DNA from: Rhodococcus sp. H36-A4
GTDB lineage: Bacteria; Actinomycetota; Actinomycetes; Mycobacteriales; Mycobacteriaceae
Assembly: GCF_027158005.1 (NCBI RefSeq)
Contig: NZ_JAPVLQ010000002.1
Coordinates: forward strand, 744,001 to 808,000
Direction of reading: 5' to 3'
Length of the DNA: 64,000 bases
The notes beneath the pieces are model-generated. The model did not search any database. It saw only the letters and a list, made by a program, of their open reading frames with translations, and was not told where the DNA came from. The translations under genes were made by a program, and so were the position numbers. Shown piece by piece: positions 38,408 to 45,566 of the stretch. Positions within the stretch are counted from its first letter, which is position 1. The number at the start of each line of letters is the position of its first letter.

Positions 38408-39076
38408 TCACGGAGTCCGAACTGCATCGCCGAATTCCATACGGAGCCTGGGCATGTGCGTCGTGAGCAGTGCGCGACGGCCCAGGCCCAACCCGCGCAA
38501 CTCGTGCGCAAGCGGGTGATCACCGAGCGACAATCTCGCGCCGCCGGGCCTCGTGCGCACGGCTCCCGGGGTCATGGTCCAGCTGGTGGTGCGGGATACC
38601 TCGTTGAGGCACGAGAAGGCGTCGAGGGGTCGGGCAAAGATCGCCCCGGGTGCACGTATGCCCGGGGCGATGTCCAGCCTCAGAATCTCCTGGCCGTGCT
38701 GGCTCAACCGGCCGGTGAACTTCGAACCGTAACTGACGTCGAAGTCGGCCAGCTCTTTCGGAAATCCCCAGATCTGTCTGCCGGCCATCATGGTGAATTC
38801 ACCGTCCACCGGAAGCCGATGGATGAGGACACCCCCGGATACCGGAAATACGACACCGAACTCGTTGTAGGGCCCGAGATCACCGTCTTCGTATCGGATG
38901 AAGGTCAACGCGCATAGCCCGCGGTTGGGTCGATATTTCCGAATTGCGTGACCCGAGTAGTCGATGGTGCGTTGCGCAGCAGCAGCGTCGACGGAGAACA
39001 CTCCCATTGCGGCGCGGGATCGGCGGACCTGCACCGGCATCTCGACTTCTCTGCCGAGCACGATGTAAGAGGTCAT
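38408..39076 (-). CDS. Acetoacetate decarboxylase-like family protein
   Basis: The 222-aa product resembles the acetoacetate decarboxylase (ADC) fold family. It shows the family-like segments YNEFGVVFPV, GREIWGFPKE-like AGRQIWGFPKELADFDV and ends with a short basic tail. The catalytic Lys of true acetoacetate decarboxylases should lie in the segment after GFPKE; K in FPKEL is present, but I cannot confirm its role. The function in steroid catabolism is unknown. It may handle a beta-keto acid from ring or side-chain breakdown. The ATG at 39076 overlaps the stop of a 21-codon leader frame with a good ribosome-binding site. It is convergent with hsaB. Confidence 0.7.
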   Translation of the reverse strand: MTSYIVLGREVEMPVQVRRSRAAMGVFSVDAAAAQRTIDYSGHAIRKYRPNRGLCALTFIRYEDGDLGPYNEFGVVFPVSGGVLIHRLPVDGEFTMMAGRQIWGFPKELADFDVSYGSKFTGRLSQHGQEILRLDIAPGIRAPGAIFARPLDAFSCLNEVSRTTSWTMTPGAVRTRPGGARLSLGDHPLAHELRGLGLGRRALLTTHMPRLRMEFGDAVRTP

Positions 39077-39138
39077 CGAACCACTCCGGGCAGACCGTGG
39101 CAGGTTGGAGGTATCGACTTACGTTCGAATTCGGTCAT
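39073..39138 (-). CDS. Candidate 21-codon leader peptide upstream of the ADC-like gene
   Basis: The frame starts at ATG 39138, preceded by GAGAGG with a 5-nt spacer, and encodes 21 residues beginning MTEFERKSIPPTCHG. Its TGA overlaps the ADC-like ATG by ATGA, the same coupling used by real genes in this cluster. The ADC-like gene itself has no other clear ribosome-binding site. I infer translational coupling or a leader peptide; conservation has not been tested. Confidence 0.45.
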   Translation of the reverse strand: MTEFERKSIPPTCHGLPGVVR

Positions 39139-39227
39139 GGTTACCTCTCACCCGGAATGTCTGCTCCATCGTAGGAAACAGAGATCATTGCCGAATGAGT
39201 TTTGGACACGTAGGTTCCGGCATCCGA

Positions 39228-39264
39228 CATGGACTCGCTTCTGACATATGGTGGCGAGTCCATG
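39228..39264. terminator. Hairpin downstream of fadE33
   Basis: Perfect 11-bp arms CATGGACTCGC (39228-39238) and GCGAGTCCATG (39254-39264) with a 15-nt loop. It lies 48 bp beyond the fadE33 stop on the minus strand and is a likely operon terminator. Confidence 0.6.
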
Positions 39265-39311
39265 CCGGTTCGCTTCTCCGCCGGTGGTTGTACAGCAGGT
39301 GACGCGTCCGA

Positions 39312-40391
39312 CTACACAGCCGCAGGCGCGTATCGGCTCACGTACTCGCTCGGTCGCCCGAACAGCTGTGCGGAACCGTGTGCCCGTTTGAAGTACAGGT
39401 GTGTGTCGTGCTCCCAGGTGATCGCGATGCCACCGTGAATTTGTATCGAATCTGCGGCGATGTGCGAGAGTGCTTCGGAGCAGTGCACTTTGGCCACACC
39501 CGCGTCGTCGTGGGCTGACGGAAGCTGCTCGGCGAGTGACCGCGCTGCGGCGTACGACACCGATTTTGCGCTCTCGAGCAGCACGTACATATCCGCCATG
39601 CGGTGCTTGAGTGCCTGGAAACTTCCGATCGGGCGACCGAACTGTACCCGGGTGCGACTGTATTCCACGGTCATATCAAGGCTTGCCGCAGCAGCACCGA
39701 TTTGATCGGCAGACAGTGCGGTACAAGCGATATCGCGAACTTTTGCGAGCGTATCGGGTGCGGTGTCGATCTTGCGCCCGGTGACGCCGGCGAACTCCAC
39801 GGTGCTCAGTCGACGCGTGGGGTCCATCGTCGGAGTGTCGCGACGGGTGACGCCTGCGGCGGACGGGTCCACCTCGTACAGCGATACCGTGCCGTCGTCC
39901 GAGGCAGCGACGACGAGGACATCGGCGTACAGACCGTCGAGGACGTACTCCGCAACACCGGTGAGAGTTCCGTCGGTGACGGTCACCGGGACGTCGTCGT
40001 CACTCCATACCGAACCGGCCCAGCACAGCGCTGCAATGGAACTGCCCTCGGCGATGCCTGGGAGCAAACGCTCACAGGCCTCGCGGTCGCCGGACACGAG
40101 CAGTGCCTGGCCTGCGAGTACGACCGAACCGAGCATCGGCGACGGCGTCAGGGATCTACCCAGTTCCTCGAGCACCACATGCGATTCGATGGCCCCGAAT
40201 CCGGCGCCGCCGAACTCCTCCGGAATTGCCAGTGAAGCAATGCCGACCTCGCACAATTGCTGCCACAGCGATTCCTGGTAGCCGCGGTCGGTGTCGATCG
40301 CGGCGCGCATGTCCGAGCGCTTGTCGAGCAGCGATCTGATCATGACCCGCAGATCGTTCTGCTCTTCGGTGAACACTCCTACCCCGTTCAT
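39312..40391 (-). CDS. fadE33: Acyl-CoA dehydrogenase, FadE33-like
   Basis: The 359-aa product is an acyl-CoA dehydrogenase subunit (EFGGAGFGAIESHVVLEELG; RTRVQFGRPIGSFQALKHRM; QIHGGIAITWEHDTHLYFKR). It lacks the helix-G Glu motif seen in FadE30/31 and so resembles the partner subunits of alpha2-beta2 FadE heterotetramers. The KstR2-controlled triplet fadE31-32-33 acts on CoA thioesters from the C/D-ring propionate. ATG 40391 overlaps the fadE32 stop by ATGA; an upstream extension would run inside fadE32. It is the last gene of the operon. Confidence 0.85.
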   Translation of the reverse strand: MNGVGVFTEEQNDLRVMIRSLLDKRSDMRAAIDTDRGYQESLWQQLCEVGIASLAIPEEFGGAGFGAIESHVVLEELGRSLTPSPMLGSVVLAGQALLVSGDREACERLLPGIAEGSSIAALCWAGSVWSDDDVPVTVTDGTLTGVAEYVLDGLYADVLVVAASDDGTVSLYEVDPSAAGVTRRDTPTMDPTRRLSTVEFAGVTGRKIDTAPDTLAKVRDIACTALSADQIGAAAASLDMTVEYSRTRVQFGRPIGSFQALKHRMADMYVLLESAKSVSYAAARSLAEQLPSAHDDAGVAKVHCSEALSHIAADSIQIHGGIAITWEHDTHLYFKRAHGSAQLFGRPSEYVSRYAPAAV

Positions 40392-41362
40392 ACCGCGGCC
40401 AGAGCGCGTGCGATCCGTGCGCGGTGAGCCGCGACGGTTCCCCATGCGGTGTACAGGGCCCGTGTCTTCGTCAGCCACAACGACAGGTCGAACTCGGCGG
40501 TGTAGCCGATCGCGCCGTGCACCTGGAGTGCGACGCGCGACGCGCGGTAGGCAGCCTCGGAACTGGCGACCTTCGCGGCCGAGACGTCACGGGATGCGTC
40601 CTCGCTGCCGTCGGCGATGGAAATAGCAGCGCCGTAGACGAGCGGCATCGCCATTTCGAGACCGATGAGTGCGTCGGCCAACTGGTGCTTGATCGCCTGG
40701 AAGGAGCCGATGGGCTTGCCGAACTGCACACGGCCCTTGGCGTATTCGGTGGTCGTATCCACCAGATGGCGACCGAGTCCGAGAAGCTGCGCCGAACAGG
40801 CCAACGCTGCCAGATCGAACGCGCGATCCCAGGCCTGTGCGACGGCGGGGTCCTCGACCAACGTCGAGCCGTCGGCAACCTCGAACAGCCTGCGGGCAGT
40901 GTCGACGGAATTGCGACGAGTCCCCGGCTGCACCTGCTCGAGTCGTGATCCGTTCACGCGCAGCACGAGGTCGCAGACGTCTGCGTCCAGTGCGCGAGGA
41001 CTTGCCACGGATGCCAATGCAGATCCGTCGGCAATCCCGGGAAGCCATTTCTCGGCGAGATCGCCGAACGGCGCGAGCAGTGTCGGGGCCACCGCAACGG
41101 ATTCGATCAGGGGCCCGGGTGCTGCTGCGCGTCCGATCTCGATGAATCCGACGACGAGGTCGACCGGATGTGCGCCGAGACCGCCGTGGTTCTCCTCGAT
41201 GGTCAATCCGGTGACGCCGGTGTCGGCGAGTCCGCGCAGGAGCTTGCGGCCTGGTTCGAGTTCGTCGCGGCTCCAAGCTCGAACTGCCCCGGCCGAACCG
41301 GCGAGCTGTTCACGCAGACTGGATGCGAAGTCTTGTTGTTCAGTGGACAGTGCGAATCTCAT
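40388..41362 (-). CDS. fadE32: Acyl-CoA dehydrogenase, FadE32-like
   Basis: The 324-aa product is another short acyl-CoA dehydrogenase subunit: ENHGGLGAHPVDLVVGFIEI, KGRVQFGKPIGSFQAIKHQL and ALQVHGAIGYTAEFDLSLWL. Its length matches mycobacterial FadE32 (about 319 aa), which pairs with FadE31. No catalytic base motif of the NER/FER type is visible, as expected for the non-catalytic subunit. ATG 41362 overlaps the fadE31 stop by ATGA. The three FadE genes plus the upstream crotonase are tightly coupled. Confidence 0.86.
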   Translation of the reverse strand: MRFALSTEQQDFASSLREQLAGSAGAVRAWSRDELEPGRKLLRGLADTGVTGLTIEENHGGLGAHPVDLVVGFIEIGRAAAPGPLIESVAVAPTLLAPFGDLAEKWLPGIADGSALASVASPRALDADVCDLVLRVNGSRLEQVQPGTRRNSVDTARRLFEVADGSTLVEDPAVAQAWDRAFDLAALACSAQLLGLGRHLVDTTTEYAKGRVQFGKPIGSFQAIKHQLADALIGLEMAMPLVYGAAISIADGSEDASRDVSAAKVASSEAAYRASRVALQVHGAIGYTAEFDLSLWLTKTRALYTAWGTVAAHRARIARALAAV

Positions 41363-42501
41363 CGGTCCGCCTTAGGAAGGCCGAGCAGACGCTCGGCAAC
41401 GATGTTGCGTTGAATCTCGTTGGTACCCGCGTAGATCGGGCCGGAGAGAGAGAAGAGGTAGCCGTCCTGCCATGAGCCGTCGAGCTCGCCGTCGTCGCCG
41501 AGTAGGTCGAGCGCGGTCTCGTGCAGTGCGACGTCGAGTTCGGACCAGAAGATCTTGTTGACCGAGGACTCTGCACCGAGTGCTCCGCCTTCCTGCAGGC
41601 GTGTCACCGTGCCGAAGGTGTGCAACCGGTAGGCCCGCGCCCCGATCCATGCGTCGACGACGCGATCGGCCGTGTTCGAGTTCGCCACCGCATCGGAATT
41701 CTTTTTCCAATGCTCGATCAAGCGATCCGCTGCGGCAGTGAACCTTCCGGGGCTGCGCAGGGAGAGTCCGCGTTCGTTGCTCGAGGTGCTCATGGCAACG
41801 CGCCATCCGTCGTTCGGTTGCCCGATGACGTCGGCGTCCGGAACGAAGACATCTTCGAAGAAGATCTCGGCGAAACCGGCCTCACCGTCGAGTTGCGGGA
41901 TCGGACGCACCGTGACGCCTTCGGCGGTCAGCGGGAACATCACGTATGTCAGGCCGCGGTGGCGTTGCGCTTCGGGATCGCTGCGGAACAGACCGAAGCC
42001 CCAGTCCGCGAAGCTCGCGCGTGAACTCCAGGTCTTCTGACCGTTCAGGACCCAGCCGCCCTCGACCTGCTTGGCGCTCGACCGGATACCGGCAAGGTCA
42101 CTGCCGGCCTCGGGCTCGGACCAAGCCTGTGCCCAAATGTCGTCGCCGCGTCCCATACGCGGAAGGAACCGCTCGCGCTGTTCGTCGGTTCCGTACTCGA
42201 ACAGCGTCGGAGCGAGCAGGAAGATTCCGTTCTGCGCGACGCGTCCCGGGGCACCGGCGGCGTAGTACTCCTCCTCGAAAATTACCCATTCCAGCAACGA
42301 AGCGTCACGGCCACCGAGTGCGCTCGGCCATGAGACGACGGAGAGGCGGGCGTCGGCGAGGGTGTTCTCCCACTGCCGGTGCTGCTCGAAGCCCTCTGCC
42401 GTGTCCATCGAGGCGAGCGGCTCCGCGGGGATGTTTTCGGCGAGGAACTCGCGCACGCTGTCGCGGAACGCAATTGTGGAGTCATCGAGATCGAGATCCA
42501 T
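41359..42501 (-). CDS. fadE31: Acyl-CoA dehydrogenase, FadE31-like (catalytic subunit)
   Basis: The 380-aa product matches mycobacterial FadE31 closely, for example WAQAWSEPEAGSDLAGIRSS, LNGQKTWSSRASFADWGFGL and GPIYAGTNEIQRNIVAERLL. The STSSNERGLSLRSPGR segment holds the probable helix-G catalytic Glu. In mycobacteria FadE31 forms heterotetramers with FadE32 or FadE33. It acts in HIP catabolism. The ATG at 42501 directly follows the crotonase stop. Confidence 0.88.
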   Translation of the reverse strand: MDLDLDDSTIAFRDSVREFLAENIPAEPLASMDTAEGFEQHRQWENTLADARLSVVSWPSALGGRDASLLEWVIFEEEYYAAGAPGRVAQNGIFLLAPTLFEYGTDEQRERFLPRMGRGDDIWAQAWSEPEAGSDLAGIRSSAKQVEGGWVLNGQKTWSSRASFADWGFGLFRSDPEAQRHRGLTYVMFPLTAEGVTVRPIPQLDGEAGFAEIFFEDVFVPDADVIGQPNDGWRVAMSTSSNERGLSLRSPGRFTAAADRLIEHWKKNSDAVANSNTADRVVDAWIGARAYRLHTFGTVTRLQEGGALGAESSVNKIFWSELDVALHETALDLLGDDGELDGSWQDGYLFSLSGPIYAGTNEIQRNIVAERLLGLPKADR

Positions 42502-43338
42502 TTACTTGCCCTTCTCCTTCATCGTCTTGGCGTTCATGCCGCCGAGGGAGTCGGTGTCGACCTCGGCATTGTGTGCATGCGCAAAGTGGTGGAGACCGAA
42601 TACCGAGTCCATGCCTGCGCGCATTCCCATCTGGTCCTCGCACTGGTTGACGGCCTTCTTGGTCAACGCAAGTCCGAACTGCGGCATTGCCGAGATACGT
42701 CCGGCGAGAGCGCGGGTCTCCGACTCCAGATCATCTCGCGGTACGACGCGCGAAACCATGCCCCACTCGTAGGCGCGCTGTGCCGAGAACCGGTCGCCGG
42801 TGTACAGGATTTCCTTGGCGGCACGGGTGCCGAGTACCCACGGATGCGCGAAGTACTCCACTCCCGGGATGCCCATGCGCACAACGGGGTCGGAGAAGAA
42901 TGCATCGTCGGAGGCCACGATCAGATCGCACACCCACGCGAGCATCAGTCCGCCGGCGATGCAGGCGCCCTGCACCGAAGCGATGATCGGCTTCGGGATT
43001 TCGCGCCAACGGCGGCACATTCCGAGATAGACCTCCATCTCGCGAGCGAAACGCTGGTCACCGCCGACTCGATCGATGTGGTCCCACCACATGACGGCCT
43101 TGTTCTCGAAGTGAACGTCCACGTCGCGTTCGGGCGTACCGATGTCGTGTCCGGCGCTGAAGTGTTTGCCGTTGCCCGCCAGAATGATCACCGCGACATC
43201 GGGGTCCTCGGTCGCGCGGGTGAACGCGGCGTCGAGTGCGTACGTCATTGCCGAGTTCTGCGCATTGCGGTACTCGGGCCTGTTCAACGTCACCGTCGCG
43301 ATCTTGTCCACAACTTCGTATGTCACGGGTTCGCTCAT
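42502..43338 (-). CDS. Enoyl-CoA hydratase/isomerase (crotonase) of the KstR2 operon
   Basis: The 278-aa product is a crotonase-fold protein: VTLNRPEYRNAQN, oxyanion segment AGNGKHFSAGHDIGTP, VQGACIAGGLMLAWVCDLIVASDD and MGIPGVEYFAHPWVLG. The two acidic residues of hydratases are not both obvious; an acidic pair may be replaced, so hydratase, isomerase or hydrolase activity are all possible. It is followed directly by fadE31-32-33, which places it in HIP breakdown. It starts at ATG 43338, overlapping the stop of a 44-codon gene by ATGA, with AAGGA upstream. It is longer at the C-terminus than EchA20. Confidence 0.82.
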   Translation of the reverse strand: MSEPVTYEVVDKIATVTLNRPEYRNAQNSAMTYALDAAFTRATEDPDVAVIILAGNGKHFSAGHDIGTPERDVDVHFENKAVMWWDHIDRVGGDQRFAREMEVYLGMCRRWREIPKPIIASVQGACIAGGLMLAWVCDLIVASDDAFFSDPVVRMGIPGVEYFAHPWVLGTRAAKEILYTGDRFSAQRAYEWGMVSRVVPRDDLESETRALAGRISAMPQFGLALTKKAVNQCEDQMGMRAGMDSVFGLHHFAHAHNAEVDTDSLGGMNAKTMKEKGK

Positions 43339-43469
43339 CGGATTTCCTTACCTAGTTCGATCCGGGAGGCCTTGCCGGGGGCCTCGTAATACTTGTAACG
43401 AGTGTTGATCGGGGTCGGCCCGGCCGCACGTCGGAGTGGGTCCGGGCCGATGCTCGGTTCCGTAGTCAT
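43335..43469 (-). CDS. Small 44-aa protein at the head of the KstR2-controlled crotonase-fadE31-32-33 operon
   Basis: A 45-codon frame runs from ATG 43469 to TGA 43335-43337. It encodes a basic, Pro-rich 44-residue product: MTTEPSIGPDPLRRAAGPTP at the start, then a Tyr-rich NTRYKYYEAPGKA segment and the end SRIELGKEIR. A GAGGAG ribosome-binding site sits 3 nt before the ATG. The stop overlaps the crotonase ATG by ATGA, like other gene pairs here. The KstR2 box lies 25 bp upstream. I do not recognise the family. The coupling and signals argue that it is a real gene rather than chance. Confidence 0.65.
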   Translation of the reverse strand: MTTEPSIGPDPLRRAAGPTPINTRYKYYEAPGKASRIELGKEIR

Positions 43470-43488
43470 GATCTCCTCGAGCGGTTCG

Positions 43489-43518
43489 TTAACAAGCAAG
43501 TGCTTGGTAGGTTATCCT
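43489..43518 (+). promoter_or_regulatory. fadE30 promoter
   Basis: TTAACA (43489-43494), an 18-nt spacer and TATCCT (43513-43518). The KstR2 box fills the spacer. The GTG at 43525 is the seventh base after the -10, so transcription could begin at the start codon. Confidence 0.55.
43495..43508. promoter_or_regulatory. KstR2 operator between the small gene/crotonase operon and fadE30
   Basis: AGCAAGTGCTTGGT matches the KstR2 motif (core CAAGnnCTTG). The surrounding 24 bp (43491-43514) recur exactly at 58371-58394. Confidence 0.9.
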
Positions 43519-43524
43519 ACTGAA

Positions 43525-44721
43525 GTGGATGGAAGCCAGGGGCAGGTTCGGCAAGGTATCTCGGGTGCGTCCGATGTGGAGTTCGCCGCCGAGGTTCGAC
43601 AATGGTTGGCAGAGAATCTGAACGGGGAGTACGCAGCCTTACGTGGGCTGGGTGGACCCGGGCGGGAGCATGAGGCCTTCGAAGAGCGGCTTGCGTGGGA
43701 TCGCCACCTTGCGGCTTCCGGATGGACGTGCCTCGGCTGGCCGGAGGAACACGGCGGACGGGCGGCGACGCTCGATCAGCAGTTGATCTTCCACGAGGAG
43801 TACGCCAAGGCCGATGCGCCCGCGCGCGTAAGCCACGTCGGCGAGGAACTGCTGGGCCCGACGCTCATCGCGTTCGGCACCGAGGAGCAGAAAAAGCGCT
43901 TTCTTCCCGGCATCAATACGGTCTCCGAACTCTGGTGCCAGGGCTACTCGGAGCCCGGTGCAGGCTCGGATCTCGCAAACGTCTCCACGACGGCGCGCCT
44001 CGACGACGAGGGCTGGGTGATCAACGGCCAGAAGATCTGGACTTCGCTGGCACACGTCGCCGACTGGTGTTTCGTCCTTACTCGGACCGAGCCAGGATCC
44101 AAACGGCACGCAGGATTGTCGTATCTGCTCGTTCCCATGGACCAACCCGGTGTGACCGTTCGACCCATCAACCAGTTGACCGGAACGTCCGAGTTCAACG
44201 AAGTGTTCTTCGAGGACGCCCGGACCGAAGCGGATCTCGTCGTCGGCGAACCCGGAGATGGTTGGCGGATTGCCATGGGAACGCTGACCTTCGAGCGCGG
44301 AGTATCCACGCTCGGGCAGCAGGTCGGCTTCGCCCGCGAACTCGACGGTATCGAGGAAATTGCCCAGCGCAACGGTTCGGCTGCGGACCCGATTCTGAGC
44401 GACAGGCTGGCACGGGCGAGGATCGGACTGTCGGTGATGCGAGCGCACGCCTTGCGCACACTGGCAACCGTCGACGCCGGCACGGGCGGCGGCGAGGCAT
44501 CGGTCTCGAAGCTCCTGTGGGCCAACTGGCATCGAGGACTCGGTGAACTCGCGATGGATGTGCTCGGTGCGAATTCACTGACTTACGAAGAAGAACTGAC
44601 CAACCTGCAACGCCTGTACCTCTTCACTCGCGCCGACACCATCTACGGCGGATCGAACGAAGTGCAGCGCAACATCATCTCCGAGCGAGTGCTCGGCCTA
44701 CCCCGAGAGGCGCGTCCATGA
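43525..44721 (+). CDS. fadE30: Acyl-CoA dehydrogenase FadE30
   Basis: The protein is nearly collinear with mycobacterial FadE30: EYAALRGLGGPGREHEAFEE, LWCQGYSEPGAGSDLANVST, GTLTFERGVSTLGQQ (probable catalytic Glu) and RADTIYGGSNEVQRNIISER. FadE30 dehydrogenates a HIP-CoA derivative early in C/D-ring degradation. The start is uncertain. GTG 43525 gives 398 aa and sits 7 nt after a TATCCT -10, suggesting a leaderless message. GTG 43576 (VEFAAEVRQWL) gives 381 aa, close to the mycobacterial length, but neither has a ribosome-binding site. The stop overlaps the SDR gene by ATGA. Confidence 0.9.
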   Translation: MDGSQGQVRQGISGASDVEFAAEVRQWLAENLNGEYAALRGLGGPGREHEAFEERLAWDRHLAASGWTCLGWPEEHGGRAATLDQQLIFHEEYAKADAPARVSHVGEELLGPTLIAFGTEEQKKRFLPGINTVSELWCQGYSEPGAGSDLANVSTTARLDDEGWVINGQKIWTSLAHVADWCFVLTRTEPGSKRHAGLSYLLVPMDQPGVTVRPINQLTGTSEFNEVFFEDARTEADLVVGEPGDGWRIAMGTLTFERGVSTLGQQVGFARELDGIEEIAQRNGSAADPILSDRLARARIGLSVMRAHALRTLATVDAGTGGGEASVSKLLWANWHRGLGELAMDVLGANSLTYEEELTNLQRLYLFTRADTIYGGSNEVQRNIISERVLGLPREARP

Positions 44722-45515
44722 CCGGACCACTGTCCACCCCACCGGCCGAGATCTCCGGCCATGGACTACTCGTCGGCCGGGTAGCCGTCGTGACCGCCGC
44801 AGCGGGAACCGGCATCGGCTCGGCGACGGCACGTCGGATACTTGCCGAAGGTGGCGACGTCCTCGTCTCCGACTGGCACGAGCGCAGGCTCGACGCCACC
44901 CGCGAGAGCTTGGCGGAGCAGTTCCCCGACGCCCGAGTCGAGTCCGCGGTGTGCGATGTATCGAGCACCGAACAAGTACGCAACCTCATCGACACGGCCG
45001 CCGAGCGGATGGGCCGCATCGACATCCTCGTCAACAATGCAGGTCTCGGCGGCGAAGTTCCCGTCGTGGACATGACCGACGAGCAGTGGGATCGGGTCCT
45101 CGACATCACGCTGAACGGCACATTCCGCTGCACGCGAGAGGCATTGCGGTATTTCCGTACTGCCGGTCACGGTGGCGTCATCGTCAACAATGCAAGCGTC
45201 CTCGGCTGGCGCGCGCAGAAGGGACAGGCTCACTACGCCGCCGCGAAAGCCGGCGTCATGGCGCTGACCCGCTGCTCCGCCGTCGAAGCGGCCGAATTCG
45301 GAGTGCGGATCAATGCCGTCGCACCGAGCATCGCAAAGCACGCGTTCCTCGCCAAGGTGACCTCCGAGGATCTTCTCGACCAACTGTCTGCGGACGAAGC
45401 CTTCGGCCGCGCTGCGGAACCGTGGGAAATCGCAGCAACCATCGCGATGCTGGCCAGCGACTACTCGAGCTACCTGACGGGCGAGGTGGTGTCCGTCTCC
45501 AGCCAGCGGGCCTGA
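44718..45515 (+). CDS. Short-chain dehydrogenase of the fadE30 operon (Rv3559c-like)
   Basis: The 265-aa product is a classical SDR: cofactor motif TAAAGTGIGSATAR (TGxxxGxG), NNAGLG, catalytic Ser in NNASVLGW, and YAAAK for Tyr and Lys. It follows fadE30 with a 4-bp overlap, as in mycobacteria. It should oxidise a beta-hydroxyacyl-CoA from the HIP pathway with NAD(P)+. Its substrate has not been deduced. The stop is 51 bp before the antiporter gene on the same strand. Confidence 0.87.
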   Translation: MTGPLSTPPAEISGHGLLVGRVAVVTAAAGTGIGSATARRILAEGGDVLVSDWHERRLDATRESLAEQFPDARVESAVCDVSSTEQVRNLIDTAAERMGRIDILVNNAGLGGEVPVVDMTDEQWDRVLDITLNGTFRCTREALRYFRTAGHGGVIVNNASVLGWRAQKGQAHYAAAKAGVMALTRCSAVEAAEFGVRINAVAPSIAKHAFLAKVTSEDLLDQLSADEAFGRAAEPWEIAATIAMLASDYSSYLTGEVVSVSSQRA

Positions 45516-45566
45516 GACGGGTCCCTCACTTCGCCGCCGGCGAGAGTGCGGGGACAATGACTGGCT

